A stretch of DNA of 64,000 nucleotides from Nocardia abscessus (GTDB lineage: Bacteria > Actinomycetota > Actinomycetes > Mycobacteriales > Mycobacteriaceae): contig NZ_JADLQO010000014.1 in NCBI RefSeq assembly GCF_015477775.1, positions 62,001 to 126,000 of the forward strand, read 5' to 3'. The position numbers and the translations under genes were made by a program. The notes under the pieces were generated by a model. The model saw only the letters and a list, made by a program, of their open reading frames with translations, had not been told where the DNA came from and searched no databases. Below are positions 1 through 8,131 of the stretch, piece after piece (positions within the stretch are counted from its first letter, which is position 1; each line of letters starts with the position of its first letter).

Positions 1-431
1 CCCGGCTCGGCCAAGCCGGACAGGTCGCCTTTGATGTCGGCCAGCACCACCGGAACCCCGGCGCTCGACAGCTGCTCCGCGATGCCCTGCAAGGTTTTGG
101 TCTTCCCCGTGCCGGTCGCCCCGGCGACCAGGCCGTGCCGGTTGATCATCCGCATCGGGATGCGGACGTGCGCGGCGGGGTCCACCGTGCCGTCGACCAC
201 GACGGCTCCCAGCTCCAGCGCACTGCCCTCGAAGGCGTAGCCCGCGGCGATCTCCTGCGCGGCGGGCAGGTCTTTCGCCTCGGCGACCGGCTCGGCGCGC
301 GCCGCGGTCGCCGTCTGCTCGGCGAGTTCGCGTTCCGCGGCCTCCGCGGCCGCGGCCGCCTCCGCCGCGGCCTGCGCGGCCTCGTCGGCGGCCTTGCGCG
401 CCGCTGCCGCCTTCTCCTGAGGGGTGGTCAT
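1..431 (-). CDS. HerA-like (DUF853) ATPase, N-terminal part
   Basis: Only the first ~143 codons lie in the window; the gene continues past base 1. It starts at the ATG complementary to 429-431. Residues 1-60 are an Ala/Glu/Lys-rich, probably coiled-coil leader. Then follow a beta-rich HAS-barrel-like stretch, a Walker A motif (GATGTGKT) at about residue 104, and VVLADIKGDLSGL, typical of the DUF853/HerA-like C-terminal helicase family. Known family members are RecA-fold ATPases related to HerA/FtsK translocases; the biological role is poorly defined. It is divergent from orn, with about 185 bp between them that can carry both promoters. The family call is firm and the function is not. Confidence 0.85.
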   Translation of the reverse strand, partial: MTTPQEKAAAARKAADEAAQAAAEAAAAAEAAERELAEQTATAARAEPVAEAKDLPAAQEIAAGYAFEGSALELGAVVVDGTVDPAAHVRIPMRMINRHGLVAGATGTGKTKTLQGIAEQLSSAGVPVVLADIKGDLSGLAEP

Positions 432-604
432 CGCACGTCCTCCGTCCTGGTTCGACTCGAACTGCGTCACGCAGTGTTTGCTGTCGCACCGAAAACGCCG
501 AGTGCCGATCTGGGAGCACTGTATCCCCGCTGTTCCGATTCGGGGCCGCATCAGTAGCTTTGCGATTGCCTTGCCGCATCGCCTGCCCCGGGCGTCGGCC
601 CGGC

Positions 605-610
605 TAATGT
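605..610 (+). promoter_or_regulatory. Candidate -10 box for leaderless orn
   Basis: TAATGT lies seven bases before the GTG start of orn. That spacing would put the transcription start on the first base of the start codon, as in leaderless actinobacterial mRNAs. No ribosome binding site is visible before this GTG, which agrees with that reading. This is inference from spacing only. Confidence 0.45.
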
Positions 611-617
611 TGCACGG

Positions 618-1289
618 GTGTCCGACAAATACATGGTGTGGATGGATTGCGAGATGACCGGCTTGCGCTTGGACAGCGACAAGTTGATCGAGGTGGCCGC
701 GCTCGTGACCGACAGCGATCTCAACATCCTCGGCGAGGGCGTGGACATCGTCATCCACGCCGACGATGACGCGCTGGCCGCGATGCCCGCGGTGGTCGCC
801 GAGATGCACGCGCGCTCCGGGCTGACCGACGAGGTCCGCCGCTCCACGGTCACCCTCGAAGAGGCCGAGCAGCGCGTGCTCGACTACATCCGCCAGTACA
901 TCCCCACCCCTCGCACCGTGCCGCTGGCCGGTAACTCGATCGCCACCGACCGCGGTTTCATCGCCAGGGACATGCCCCTACTCGATGCGCACCTGCACTA
1001 TCGGATGGTCGACGTCAGCTCGATCAAGGAGCTGTGCCGCCGCTGGTACCCGCGCATCTACTTCGGTCAGCCGGAGAAGGGGCTGAGCCACCGCGCGCTG
1101 GCCGACATCCAGGAGTCCATCCGGGAGCTGGAGTACTACCGGCGAACCGCGTTCGTCGCGCCCCCCGGGCCCTCCACTACCGAGATCGCCGCCGTGGCCG
1201 CCGAGGTCTCCGAGGTCCCCCCAGCCCCCGATATCACGGCAGAGCGGACCGAATCGGCCCAGGTCAACGGCTCGCCAGAAACCGATTAG
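618..1289 (+). CDS. orn: Oligoribonuclease
   Basis: A 3'-to-5' exoribonuclease of the DEDDh family that degrades 2-5 nt RNAs, including pGpG, in the cytoplasm. The protein begins MSDKYMVWMDCEMTGL, where D-x-E of exonuclease motif I is visible. AGNSIATDRGFI is motif II and the SHRALADI segment carries the motif III His/Asp. The catalytic part ends near residue 185. The remaining ~38 residues are a Pro/Ala/Glu-rich tail beyond the usual ~180-residue E. coli length; such tails occur in actinobacteria. The GTG start is chosen because family similarity starts there and a -10-like box sits seven bases upstream. The neighbouring tRNA-His matches the gene order around orn in M. tuberculosis. Confidence 0.96.
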   Translation: MSDKYMVWMDCEMTGLRLDSDKLIEVAALVTDSDLNILGEGVDIVIHADDDALAAMPAVVAEMHARSGLTDEVRRSTVTLEEAEQRVLDYIRQYIPTPRTVPLAGNSIATDRGFIARDMPLLDAHLHYRMVDVSSIKELCRRWYPRIYFGQPEKGLSHRALADIQESIRELEYYRRTAFVAPPGPSTTEIAAVAAEVSEVPPAPDITAERTESAQVNGSPETD

Positions 1290-1344
1290 GGCGCGGGCGG
1301 GTTGACACGCTAATATCTAGCCCGCCGGTTCTTCACCGGTGATG

Positions 1345-1420
1345 GTGAGCGTAGTTCAGTTGGTAGAGCACCAGGTTGTGATCCTGGCTGTCGCGGGTTC
1401 GAGTCCCGTCGCTCACCCCA
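1345..1420 (+). tRNA. tRNA-His (GTG)
   Basis: A complete cloverleaf. The seven-base acceptor stem GTGAGCG pairs with CGCTCAC. The anticodon is GTG within GGTTGTGATCC and the T-loop is GGTTCGAGTCC. The discriminator is C and CCA is encoded at 1418-1420. The base before it, G1344, can serve as the G-1 that identifies tRNA-His by pairing with C73. Confidence 0.97.
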
Positions 1421-1421
1421 A

Positions 1422-1464
1422 GGGCCCGGGCGGCTCCGAGAGATCGGAGCCGCCCGGGCCTTTT
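1422..1464 (+). terminator. Rho-independent-type terminator after tRNA-His
   Basis: A long, almost perfect inverted repeat begins GGGCCCGGGCGGCTCCGA, has a GAGA loop, and ends in TTTT. It lies directly behind the tRNA and fits as its terminator. Confidence 0.85.
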
Positions 1465-1614
1465 CCCTTGCGTCCCACGTTCTTTCCCGGACGGACATCG
1501 CCCGATATGTGAAACGAATCTGCTCCAGAACTGGGCCCGCGACCGTAGACTGCGGTGCACGTGGGACGGCGTCGCTGGGGCGCCCTCCCGGTTCGACCAG
1601 AAAGACACCTCGTG

Positions 1615-1866
1615 ATGCGTTCTGCGGTTATCGCAGCCTTCGTAGGCGCCACCCTGCTCACCGGATCCAGCGGGACCGCGATGGCCGGCATCGGGCTTCC
1701 CCCGTTGCCCGATTCCGGCTCGGCGTCGAGCGGATCGGCGGGCGGCCTGGCCACCACCGGCTCGGCGGGCACCGGTTCGGCGGCCGGCAAGCTGCTGTGC
1801 GCCGCCACCGGCAGCGCGATCGCGATCCTGGGCAACGCCCACCTGGGCTGCGACATGCTGCCCTGA
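1615..1866 (+). CDS. Small secreted protein with TGSA-type repeats
   Basis: 83 residues. A signal peptide of about 24 residues ends in GTAMA, predicting export. The middle is a low-complexity run of GSAS, GSAG and TGSAGTGSA units. The C-terminus holds two cysteines (LLCAATGSA and HLGCDMLP), which could form one disulfide. ATG at 1615 is preferred because it begins the signal peptide; GTG at 1612 is an in-frame alternative. No enzymatic motif is visible. A second small secreted protein at 7770 carries the same type of repeat, so the two may be related by descent or by envelope location. Function unknown. Confidence 0.7.
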   Translation: MRSAVIAAFVGATLLTGSSGTAMAGIGLPPLPDSGSASSGSAGGLATTGSAGTGSAAGKLLCAATGSAIAILGNAHLGCDMLP

Positions 1867-1880
1867 CCACCTCCCCGAAA

Positions 1881-1927
1881 CGCCGAGCGGGCCACCGGAT
1901 TCGCTCCGGTGGCCCGTTCGGCGTTCT
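1881..1927. terminator. Shared hairpin terminator between convergent genes
   Basis: A 19-bp near-perfect stem (CGCCGAGCGGGCCACCGGA against its complement, one mismatch) with a five-base loop is followed by TTCTT. It sits between the ends of the small secreted protein gene and the convergent L,D-transpeptidase gene and could serve both. Confidence 0.75.
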
Positions 1928-1933
1928 TGCCGC

Positions 1934-3166
1934 TCAGCGATTGTCGTCGGCGTTGCCCGCCTTCCAGACCGGCCACGGGATGTTCCAGTCACCCAAGCCG
2001 TCCACGCCGGAGAGGGTGCCGCCCACGGTGTTCTTCACGATCGTGATGTCACCGCGCTTGGCGTTCTGGAATACCCACTGCGCGTTCGCCGGGCTGAGGT
2101 TCAGGCAGCCGTGACTGGTGTTGCTGTAGCCCTGCGCACCCACCGACCACGGCGCCGAGTGGAAGAAGATGCCGCTGTAGGACAGTCGCGTCGCGAAGTC
2201 CACCGGCGTCTTGTACCCGTCCGGCGAGTTGACCGCCACGCCGTAGGTGGAGGAATCCATGATGATCTTCTCGTGCCGGTCGGCGACGATGTAGATGCCG
2301 TTGTCGGTCGGCGTGCTGTCCTTGCCCATCGAGGTCGGCATGGTCCGGATCACCTGACCGTTCTGCTCGACGGTCACCTGCTTGGTGTCGTCGTCGGCGG
2401 TGAAGATCACCGCGTCGCCGATGGTGAAGAAGGAATGGATGTTGTCCTGGCCGTACAGACCGTTGCCGAGATCACGTCCATAGACGTTCACGTCGATCGT
2501 GACCTTCGTCCCCGGCGCCCAGAAGTGCTCCGGCCGCCAGCGCACCTCGCGGTTGTTCACCCAGTAGAAGGCGCCCTCCACCGGCGGCTCGGTGGTGATC
2601 TTGATCGCTTCCTGCGCGGCCTTCCGGTCGGGGATGTTCTCGTCGAACTGGACGGCCACCGGCTGGCCGATACCGACGACCTCACCCTCACCCGGAATCA
2701 GGTAGGGCTTGGTCTGGTTTCCGGGCGAGCTCGTGGTGAAGCTGAGCGTCGCGGAGTTCGCGCCGCCGAGGCCGATCGCGTCCGCCTTCAACTGGTAGGT
2801 CTTGCCGTAACCGAGTACCTCGGTGGTCTCCCACGACCTTCCGTCGGCGGCGAGTTTGCCGTTCACGGTCTTGCCCTGCGGGCTGACCAAGGTCACGTTC
2901 GTGAACTTGCCGTCTTCCACCTTGAACGTCATCGGAACGCCCGGCGAGACGCCGACCTCGCCGTCCTTCACCGGGGACATCAGCTTGGGCTTGATCAATT
3001 CCGTGATGGGGTTGCGGTCGATGGCCGCCTGCGCCGCCTCGGTGGCGTCGGACGCCGAGCATCCCGTCAACGCCAGTGCGGCGACGGCGACGACGATCAC
3101 CGGTCCCGCGATAGTGCGTATCGACCACCGTGTGGCCGACTTGCGCCGACCCGTACCACCATTCAT
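1934..3166 (-). CDS. L,D-transpeptidase, LdtMt2-type lipoprotein
   Basis: Cross-links peptidoglycan (3-3 links) outside the membrane. 410 residues. A basic N-terminus and hydrophobic segment end in the lipobox LTGC at about residue 36, so a lipoprotein is expected. Two bacterial Ig-like domains follow (about residues 60-250). The C-terminal YkuD domain carries FFHSAPW and the catalytic SHGCLN with the nucleophilic Cys. This is the LdtMt2/LppS layout, and M. tuberculosis has an L,D-transpeptidase (lppS, Rv2518c) at the corresponding place near orn. The start at 3166 gives a good signal sequence. It is convergent with the small secreted protein gene. Confidence 0.93.
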   Translation of the reverse strand: MNGGTGRRKSATRWSIRTIAGPVIVVAVAALALTGCSASDATEAAQAAIDRNPITELIKPKLMSPVKDGEVGVSPGVPMTFKVEDGKFTNVTLVSPQGKTVNGKLAADGRSWETTEVLGYGKTYQLKADAIGLGGANSATLSFTTSSPGNQTKPYLIPGEGEVVGIGQPVAVQFDENIPDRKAAQEAIKITTEPPVEGAFYWVNNREVRWRPEHFWAPGTKVTIDVNVYGRDLGNGLYGQDNIHSFFTIGDAVIFTADDDTKQVTVEQNGQVIRTMPTSMGKDSTPTDNGIYIVADRHEKIIMDSSTYGVAVNSPDGYKTPVDFATRLSYSGIFFHSAPWSVGAQGYSNTSHGCLNLSPANAQWVFQNAKRGDITIVKNTVGGTLSGVDGLGDWNIPWPVWKAGNADDNR

Positions 3167-3471
3167 TTCAACCCCGTTTCAAAGTCTCGGTGCTCCAGGA
3201 CACACCGATGGCTTCGGATGCCGACCGCCACGCCGCTCACCCCGCCGTGTACGCGGGCGGTCGAGACCACAACCGGACATTCTGCCAGTGCGTCACGTCC
3301 AGGCCAATGTGAACACCACGTCCGTCACTGCAGCGTTACCACCTGTAGATCAACTCCACGACCCCCGGTGTTACCGGCGCGGGAGCACATCACGTCAGTG
3401 CCGGTCAGGACGCGATTTCACTTCTGCGGGCCCCGCCTGTTAAGGTTTGTCCCGCACCGGAACACGGGCAA

Positions 3472-3544
<73 letters not shown>

Positions 3545-3551
3545 CAATCAG

Positions 3552-3596
3552 AAACCGTGCCCTTGTCAGACATCAGCTGGCAAGGGCACGGTTTTT
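3552..3596 (+). terminator. Terminator after tRNA-Lys
   Basis: AAACCGTGCCCTTG pairs with CAAGGGCACGGTTT around a short loop and is followed by T residues. It is the terminator of the tRNA-Lys transcript. Confidence 0.88.
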
Positions 3597-3597
3597 C

Positions 3598-4250
3598 TCT
3601 CTCCGCACAGCCAGAATTCCGTGACATCACCGTGACCTGGACTCTTCCCAGAAGCACCACGGGTCTCAATTCGGACAGCGACACGCACCCGAAGCCGCCG
3701 GAATTCAGTCCAGCGGCCGAAAAGTTCTGTGATCTACCACACAAGAGGTTTAGCAGCAAACTCCCAGCTTGGATAACGATTCGGCAACCGCGTCCTGGGC
3801 TTTCCAAGATCGGCAGCGTCTCCCGTTCAGGATTCGTTCATCCTCCGTTAACCAAGCGTGACCATTCTGCAATCAGGTCACAAAGCGACCTGAAGTTTGG
3901 TCAGCCCGAGGAGTTGTAGACACCGATTCGGTAACGATCACACGGCAGGCAAGCCGGCCACGTGATCGGCGGAGCGGAATCCGGCAACGGACCCGCAATC
4001 CCACACTTCCGCCCGTCTCTTCGCATCGAGATGCGAAGTCCCGCGCGACACCGCGGCCGAGCCCACCGAGGGCGATCCGGCGCCGCACGCACGAAACGTC
4101 GCGTTCCGGGGACTTGTACGTCCCCCACAACAAAACCACACAACAGCACATGGCCGTTTCGGCGAACGCTACCAGCGTACGCGCCGCAGGATCCGTGCTG
4201 CCCGACCGCGGCCGGATCGAGTATGTCCCCGAACAAGGAACCGATTCGCA
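3598..4250. other. Long gene-free leader region upstream of the SLT hydrolase gene
   Basis: About 650 bp without a convincing gene. It holds an inverted repeat GTGACC (3858-3863) and GGTCAC (3876-3881), and a small hairpin GGGGAC/GTCCCC near 4109-4125. Long leaders before cell-wall hydrolases in actinobacteria sometimes carry a c-di-AMP (ydaO) riboswitch. I looked for the conserved ydaO segments and did not find them. The region is probably promoter plus 5' leader. Confidence 0.4.
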
Positions 4251-4895
4251 ATGCCTGACAGACGCCTTTCCACCCTTCGCCGCCCCTCGCTTCGCGAGAC
4301 CATCACCGTCGCCGTCGCGGCCGCGGGTGTCGTTGCCGTGGCCGCCTGCTCCGCGGCGTCCGTTGCCGACGACAGCGTCCCGTCTCGCATCGCCATGGTG
4401 GCCGAGCAGCAGCCCGCCGCCGCACCCGCTCCGGTCGCCGAACCGGTCGCGGAGGCGATCCCCGCGCCGCTGCCGGCCCCGGCCCCGGCCCCGGCCCCTG
4501 CCCCTGCTCCGGCGCCCGCTCCCGCGCCCGAGCCCGCTCCGGCCCCGATGCCCGCCCCGCCTTTGCCGGTGTACGAGAACAACCTGGACGGCTGGATCCG
4601 CCAGGCGCTCGACGTCATGCGGGCGAACAACATCCCGGGCACCTACGAGGGCATCCACCGCAACATCATGCGTGAGTCCACCGGCAACCCCCAGGCCATC
4701 AACCTGTGGGACTCCAATGCCGCCATGGGCATCCCGTCCAAGGGCCTGCTGCAGGTGATCGACCCCACCTTCGCCACCTACCACGTCGCGGGCACGCCCT
4801 TCGACATCTGGGATCCGGTCGCGAACATCGTCGCCGCCTGCAACTACGCCGCGCACCGCTACGGCTCGATGGACAACGTCAACAGCGCGTACTGA
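4251..4895 (+). CDS. Secreted transglycosylase-like (SLT) peptidoglycan hydrolase
   Basis: Predicted murein lytic transglycosylase acting outside the membrane. 214 residues. The N-terminus has basic residues, a hydrophobic stretch and a possible lipobox (VAAC near residue 33). Residues 55-107 are a Pro/Ala spacer rich in PAPA units. The SLT-like domain begins near residue 115. It contains IMRESTGNP, with the expected catalytic Glu, and then GLLQVIDPTF and the usual C-terminal AHRYGS. Actinobacterial relatives include Rpf-associated and phage-tail SLT proteins. The long upstream region without genes suggests complex control of transcription. The spacer is GC-rich and repetitive, so its length may vary between strains. 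Confidence 0.85.
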   Translation: MPDRRLSTLRRPSLRETITVAVAAAGVVAVAACSAASVADDSVPSRIAMVAEQQPAAAPAPVAEPVAEAIPAPLPAPAPAPAPAPAPAPAPAPEPAPAPMPAPPLPVYENNLDGWIRQALDVMRANNIPGTYEGIHRNIMRESTGNPQAINLWDSNAAMGIPSKGLLQVIDPTFATYHVAGTPFDIWDPVANIVAACNYAAHRYGSMDNVNSAY

Positions 4896-4970
4896 GTTAT
4901 ATCGCTCCGCAGCCTCCTCATCCACCGATGGGGAGGCTGCGGCGTTTTCCGGCCGGTCGCCCGGTCGTCC

Positions 4971-5150
4971 AGGCGTACCTCCGCCTTCGCTCCGGCCATG
5001 CGCAGGCGAACGACGGACGACGTCCGCCAGCGTCCATCAAGGCGTACCTCCGCCTTCGCTCCGGCCATGCGCAGGCGAACGACGGACGACGTCCGACAGC
5101 GTCCACTGAAGTCGATGCACCTGCGTCCATTAAGGTCGATGCACCTGCGA
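4971..5150. repeat. Tandem repeats: 69 bp x2 plus 24 bp x2
   Basis: Positions 4971-5039 and 5040-5108 are near-identical 69-bp copies that begin AGGCGTACCTCCGCC. They are followed by two copies of GTCGATGCACCTGCG at 5111 and 5135 (period 24). The array fills the gap between the SLT gene and the next small gene. No function is evident. Confidence 0.85.
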
Positions 5151-5165
5151 CCCTGTGGACAGGCG

Positions 5166-5480
5166 ATGACCGACTACGCACACAGCGACACGGCGGCCAA
5201 GAGCCGCGCCGAGAAAGCGCGACGGCTGGCGAGCTACCTCTGGCAGCGCGGCATCACCGGAGCCGAGGTGCTCGCGATGCCCGCGTCGGTACGGCGCAAA
5301 CTGGCCAGGGCCGCCGAAACGAATCCGCCGAGCACCGACGAGACCTGGACGACGGTGGCGCAACTGCTGACAGAGAAGGACAGCTGGGCCGCCCGCCATC
5401 CCGAGCATCCCGCGGCCCGGCGTGAACACACCGACGAGAAGCTGCTCTGGGTGAAGCCGCCGATCACGCCTTGGACCTGA
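5166..5480 (+). CDS. Small conserved-type hypothetical protein
   Basis: 104 residues starting MTDYAHSDTAAKSR. It is highly charged and soluble, with no signal peptide or membrane segment. A helical region covers residues 10-60 (AEKARRLASYLWQRGI, then SVRRKLARAAE), with a C-terminal HPEHPAARREH segment. Codon use is typical of the neighbourhood, so it is likely real. A longer open frame reaches back to 4998, but it would run through the tandem repeats and is not chosen. The segment RRLASYLWQRGITGAEVLAMP could be a degenerate helix-turn-helix, but this is weak. Function unknown. Confidence 0.65.
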   Translation: MTDYAHSDTAAKSRAEKARRLASYLWQRGITGAEVLAMPASVRRKLARAAETNPPSTDETWTTVAQLLTEKDSWAARHPEHPAARREHTDEKLLWVKPPITPWT

Positions 5481-5523
5481 TATTTGGGCGAAATATGTTG
5501 CAGCACAACATTTCCCATGCCTA

Positions 5524-5578
5524 CTACGGACTTCCGTAGACTGGTCTCATGCACCCGCCGACACTGCCGTCGCGATGA
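5524..5578 (+). promoter_or_regulatory. Promoter with palindrome and leaderless 9-codon ORF
   Basis: A perfect inverted repeat CTACGGA-CT-TCCGTAG (5524-5539) overlaps a -10-like TAGACT (5537-5542). An ATG at 5549 lies seven bases behind that box and opens a nine-codon frame (MHPPTLPSR). It ends in a TGA that overlaps the ATG of the next gene (ATGA at 5575-5578). This suggests a leaderless upstream ORF translationally coupled to the DUF1992 gene. Confidence 0.45.
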
Positions 5579-6102
5579 CCGAGCGCAAGCCGCCGAAGGA
5601 GACCTTCGAATCGTGGATCGATAAGCAGATCCACGAGGCGGCCGAGCGTGGCGATTTCGACAACCTGTCCGGCGCGGGTAAGCCGATTCCGGGGGTCGGC
5701 TCGGCTTACGACGAGGACTGGTGGCTGCGCGGGTATCTACGCCGCGAGGGAGTCAGCGGCGATGCCCTGCTACCGCCGTCGCTCGTCCTGCGGCGCGATA
5801 TCGAGCATCTCCCCGAGGCGGTGCGTGACTCGGCCACCGAACGGCAGGTGCGCGCTACGGTGAGCGAACTCAACCAACGCATCGTGGACTGGCTGCGGAT
5901 GCCCGAAGGGCCGTACGTCCCGATCGCCCCCGTGAACGCGGACGAGATCGTCGCGCAATGGCGCGGTGAACGCGAGGCGGCACGGATGCGTGCCCACCCG
6001 TACGGGCAGACCACACCGCCTTCGCGGGCGCCGTCCGACGAGGGCACGGCGCGTCCACCCCGCCGATGGTGGCGCCGATGGTGGGGGCACGCAACCGGTT
6101 AG
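5575..6102 (+). CDS. DUF1992 (DnaJ-homologue C28-like) protein
   Basis: 175 residues. The first ~125 residues match the DUF1992 family (J-domain-associated in eukaryotic DNAJC28). Family hallmarks visible are FESWIDKQIHEA, GDFDNLSGAGKPIPG and DEDWWLRGYLRREGV. The C-terminal 45 residues are a Pro/Arg/Trp-rich tail that ends RRWWRRWWGH and may bind nucleic acid or membrane. No J domain is present, as is usual for bacterial members. The biochemical role of the family is unknown. The ATG at 5575 overlaps the stop of a nine-codon upstream ORF, so translation may be coupled. Confidence 0.85.
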   Translation: MTERKPPKETFESWIDKQIHEAAERGDFDNLSGAGKPIPGVGSAYDEDWWLRGYLRREGVSGDALLPPSLVLRRDIEHLPEAVRDSATERQVRATVSELNQRIVDWLRMPEGPYVPIAPVNADEIVAQWRGEREAARMRAHPYGQTTPPSRAPSDEGTARPPRRWWRRWWGHATG

Positions 6103-6133
6103 CGCCCACCTGCGCCGGTACGAACGCCGCCGA

Positions 6134-6598
6134 TCAAGCGCCGAGTTCGGTCACCTGCTCCACTTCGGCGACCACCTTGTCCGCCAGCCCGCGCAGGACC
6201 CGGGCCTCGCCGGACGTCATCGGTTCCACGAAGACGCGACGGACCAGATCGACGTGGTTCGGCGCGGCTCGCTCCAGGGCGACGCGCCCTTCCGGGGTGA
6301 GTTCGACGATAATGCCGCGGGCATCCTCCTCCGCGGGCCTGCGCTCGACCAGTCCACGGGCGTCCATCCTGGCCAGATGCTTGGACAACCGGCTCTTCTC
6401 CCAGCACACCTCGGCGGCCAGCTCCTTGGCGCGCAGACAGCCGTTCGGGGCCGCGGACAACGCCACCATCAGCTCGTAGTCCGCCAGGGACAGGCCGTCC
6501 TCGGCCAGCCCGGCGGAAATCGCCCCATCCAAACGCTGGCGCAGCCGCACATAGGCCTGCCAGGTCGCCTGCTCGTCGTCACTCAGCCACCGGACCAT
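6134..6598 (-). CDS. MarR-family transcriptional regulator
   Basis: 154 residues with the MarR fold: dimerisation helices at both ends and a winged helix at about residues 40-105. The recognition part is KELAAEVCWEKSRLSKHLARM and the wing is RGLVERRPAEEDARG. It is divergent from the pirin gene, and the ~58-bp spacer contains an imperfect inverted repeat. It probably controls itself and the pirin gene. Many MarR proteins respond to phenolic or oxidising compounds; the ligand here is unknown. Confidence 0.9.
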   Translation of the reverse strand: MVRWLSDDEQATWQAYVRLRQRLDGAISAGLAEDGLSLADYELMVALSAAPNGCLRAKELAAEVCWEKSRLSKHLARMDARGLVERRPAEEDARGIIVELTPEGRVALERAAPNHVDLVRRVFVEPMTSGEARVLRGLADKVVAEVEQVTELGA

Positions 6599-6617
6599 GG
6601 GAATGAAGTGTAGTCAC

Positions 6618-6641
6618 AGTTGGTTGACATGGACACTAACT
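6618..6641. promoter_or_regulatory. Candidate MarR operator between divergent genes
   Basis: AGTTGGT (6618-6624) and ACTAACT (6635-6641) form an inverted repeat with one mismatch and a ten-base spacer. It sits between the MarR and pirin genes. MarR sites are usually 15-25 bp palindromes in this position. Confidence 0.35.
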
Positions 6642-6656
6642 CCCGAGGAGGTCCCG

Positions 6657-7634
6657 ATGCCCGCCGTCACCGTTCCCGACATCATGGTCCTGCCGCGGCT
6701 GGCCCGCCCCGACGTCACTCTGCGTCAACGGCCGGTCCGGAGCGTGGTCACCGCCCACAAGCAGCGCGAGGGCGCGGGATTCGAGGTGCGCAGGCCGTTC
6801 CCGAGCATGGACCTGCGCGCGGCCGATCCCTTCATCCTGCTCGACCAGATGGGCCCGGTCGCCTATGAACCGCACGAGGCGAAGGGCGCGCCCTGGCACC
6901 CGCACCGCGGCTTCGAGACGGTCACCTACATGCTCGACGGCACCATGGTGCACCACGACTCGCAGGGCGGAGGGGGCGTCATCGGCGAGGGCGACACCCA
7001 GTGGATGACCGCGGGCTCCGGCATCCTGCACGACGAGGTGCCGCCGGAGGAGATGGTCGCCTCGGGCGGCTGGTTCCACGGCATCCAGCTCTGGGTGAAC
7101 CTGCCGCGCGCACTGAAGTTCGCGACGCCGCGCTACCAGGATCTGCGCGCCCGCGAACTGACCCTGGTGAGCTCGCACGACGGCGGCGCGCTGGTCCGGC
7201 TCATCGCCGGGGAGGTCGGCGGCTTCACCGGTCCCGGTTCGACCTACACCCCGATCGCCTACGCCCACGCGTCGATCACACCCGGCGGACTTCTCGAAAC
7301 CCCGTGGCCGCAGGAGTTTACGGCGATGGCGTACGTGCTGTCCGGCAGCGGCACGGTCGGCGCGGAGCGCAGACCGCTCGGCGAAGGGCAGCTGGCGGTC
7401 TTCGGCCGCGGAGACGCGGTCACCGTGACAGCCGATGCGCGGCAAGACAATCGGACCGGATCGCTCGAGGTGTTGTTGCTCGGCGGACGACCGATCCGGG
7501 AACCCGTGGTGCAGTACGGCCCGTTCGTGATGAACACGCGCGCGGAGATCATCGAAGCGATGACGGACTATCAGGCCGGACGCATGGGAAACATCCCGGC
7601 GGAGCACATCGGCGGCGCTGCGACGACCGCCTGA
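6657..7634 (+). CDS. Pirin family protein
   Basis: 325 residues with the two-cupin pirin layout. The metal-binding motif is visible in HPHRGFETVTYML, followed by ITAGSGILHDE-type sequence (here MTAGSGILHDEVPPEE), typical of the N-terminal cupin with a His/Glu Fe centre. The C-terminal pirin domain covers about residues 170-290. Family members include quercetin dioxygenases and transcription cofactors. The ATG at 6657 follows a strong CGAGGAGG ribosome binding site. The divergent MarR regulator suggests induction by an aromatic or oxidative signal. Enzyme activity is likely but the substrate is unknown. Confidence 0.92.
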   Translation: MPAVTVPDIMVLPRLARPDVTLRQRPVRSVVTAHKQREGAGFEVRRPFPSMDLRAADPFILLDQMGPVAYEPHEAKGAPWHPHRGFETVTYMLDGTMVHHDSQGGGGVIGEGDTQWMTAGSGILHDEVPPEEMVASGGWFHGIQLWVNLPRALKFATPRYQDLRARELTLVSSHDGGALVRLIAGEVGGFTGPGSTYTPIAYAHASITPGGLLETPWPQEFTAMAYVLSGSGTVGAERRPLGEGQLAVFGRGDAVTVTADARQDNRTGSLEVLLLGGRPIREPVVQYGPFVMNTRAEIIEAMTDYQAGRMGNIPAEHIGGAATTA

Positions 7635-7769
7635 TCGGCAGCGCGGGCGCAATCCCCTAATGCCCTAGTTCCATCCCCCCGAGGTTGACAAGAGAGCGGC
7701 CCGTCACAACAGTGGATGCGGCGTCCGGTCGGACGCCCCATCCACCGCAGCAACCACATAGAGGAATAC

Positions 7770-8066
7770 ATGAACGTTCGCCGGCTCTCCGTCAGCGCGG
7801 CCGTCGCGGGACTGACCTTTCTCGCGGCTCCCGCCGCCCTAGCCGCCCCCCCGTCCGGTTCCGCCGGAACCGGCTCCTCGGCCGTCGACACCGGCTCCGC
7901 CGCGACCGGCTCGGCCGGTCTGTCGCAGACCGGTTCGGCCGGTGGTGCCTTCGCCAACTGCGACGACGCTCGCAATGCCGGACGGGCGCCGCTGTTCCGC
8001 GGGGAACCGGGCTTCGGCCCGCATCTGGATCCCGACGGTGACGGCTTCGCCTGCCCGACGGTCTGA
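7770..8066 (+). CDS. Secreted excalibur-domain calcium-binding protein
   Basis: 98 residues. A clear signal peptide ends around residue 25 (AALAAPP). Residues 28-60 are repeats of the GSAGTGS and TGSAATGSAG kind. The C-terminal ~38 residues form an excalibur domain: FANCDDARNAGRAPL, then DPDGDGFACP with a Dx[DN]xDG-like calcium loop and two conserved cysteines. The start is supported by GAGGAA just upstream of the ATG. It likely acts at the cell surface; the partner is unknown. The repeat resembles the small secreted protein at 1615. Confidence 0.88.
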   Translation: MNVRRLSVSAAVAGLTFLAAPAALAAPPSGSAGTGSSAVDTGSAATGSAGLSQTGSAGGAFANCDDARNAGRAPLFRGEPGFGPHLDPDGDGFACPTV

Positions 8067-8081
8067 ACCGAAGGTGGAAGA

Positions 8082-8126
8082 ACGACGACACCCGGTGGGC
8101 GCTGCCCACCGGGTGTCGTCGTTTTT
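8082..8126. terminator. Hairpin terminator
   Basis: A 19-bp perfect stem, ACGACGACACCCGGTGGGC and its complement, with a three-base loop and a T-tract. It lies between the excalibur gene and the convergent DUF3618 gene. Confidence 0.88.
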
Positions 8127-8131
8127 CCAGC

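Noticed and set aside
3598..4250. c-di-AMP (ydaO) riboswitch before the SLT gene
   Set aside because: The conserved ydaO sequence blocks could not be found by eye.
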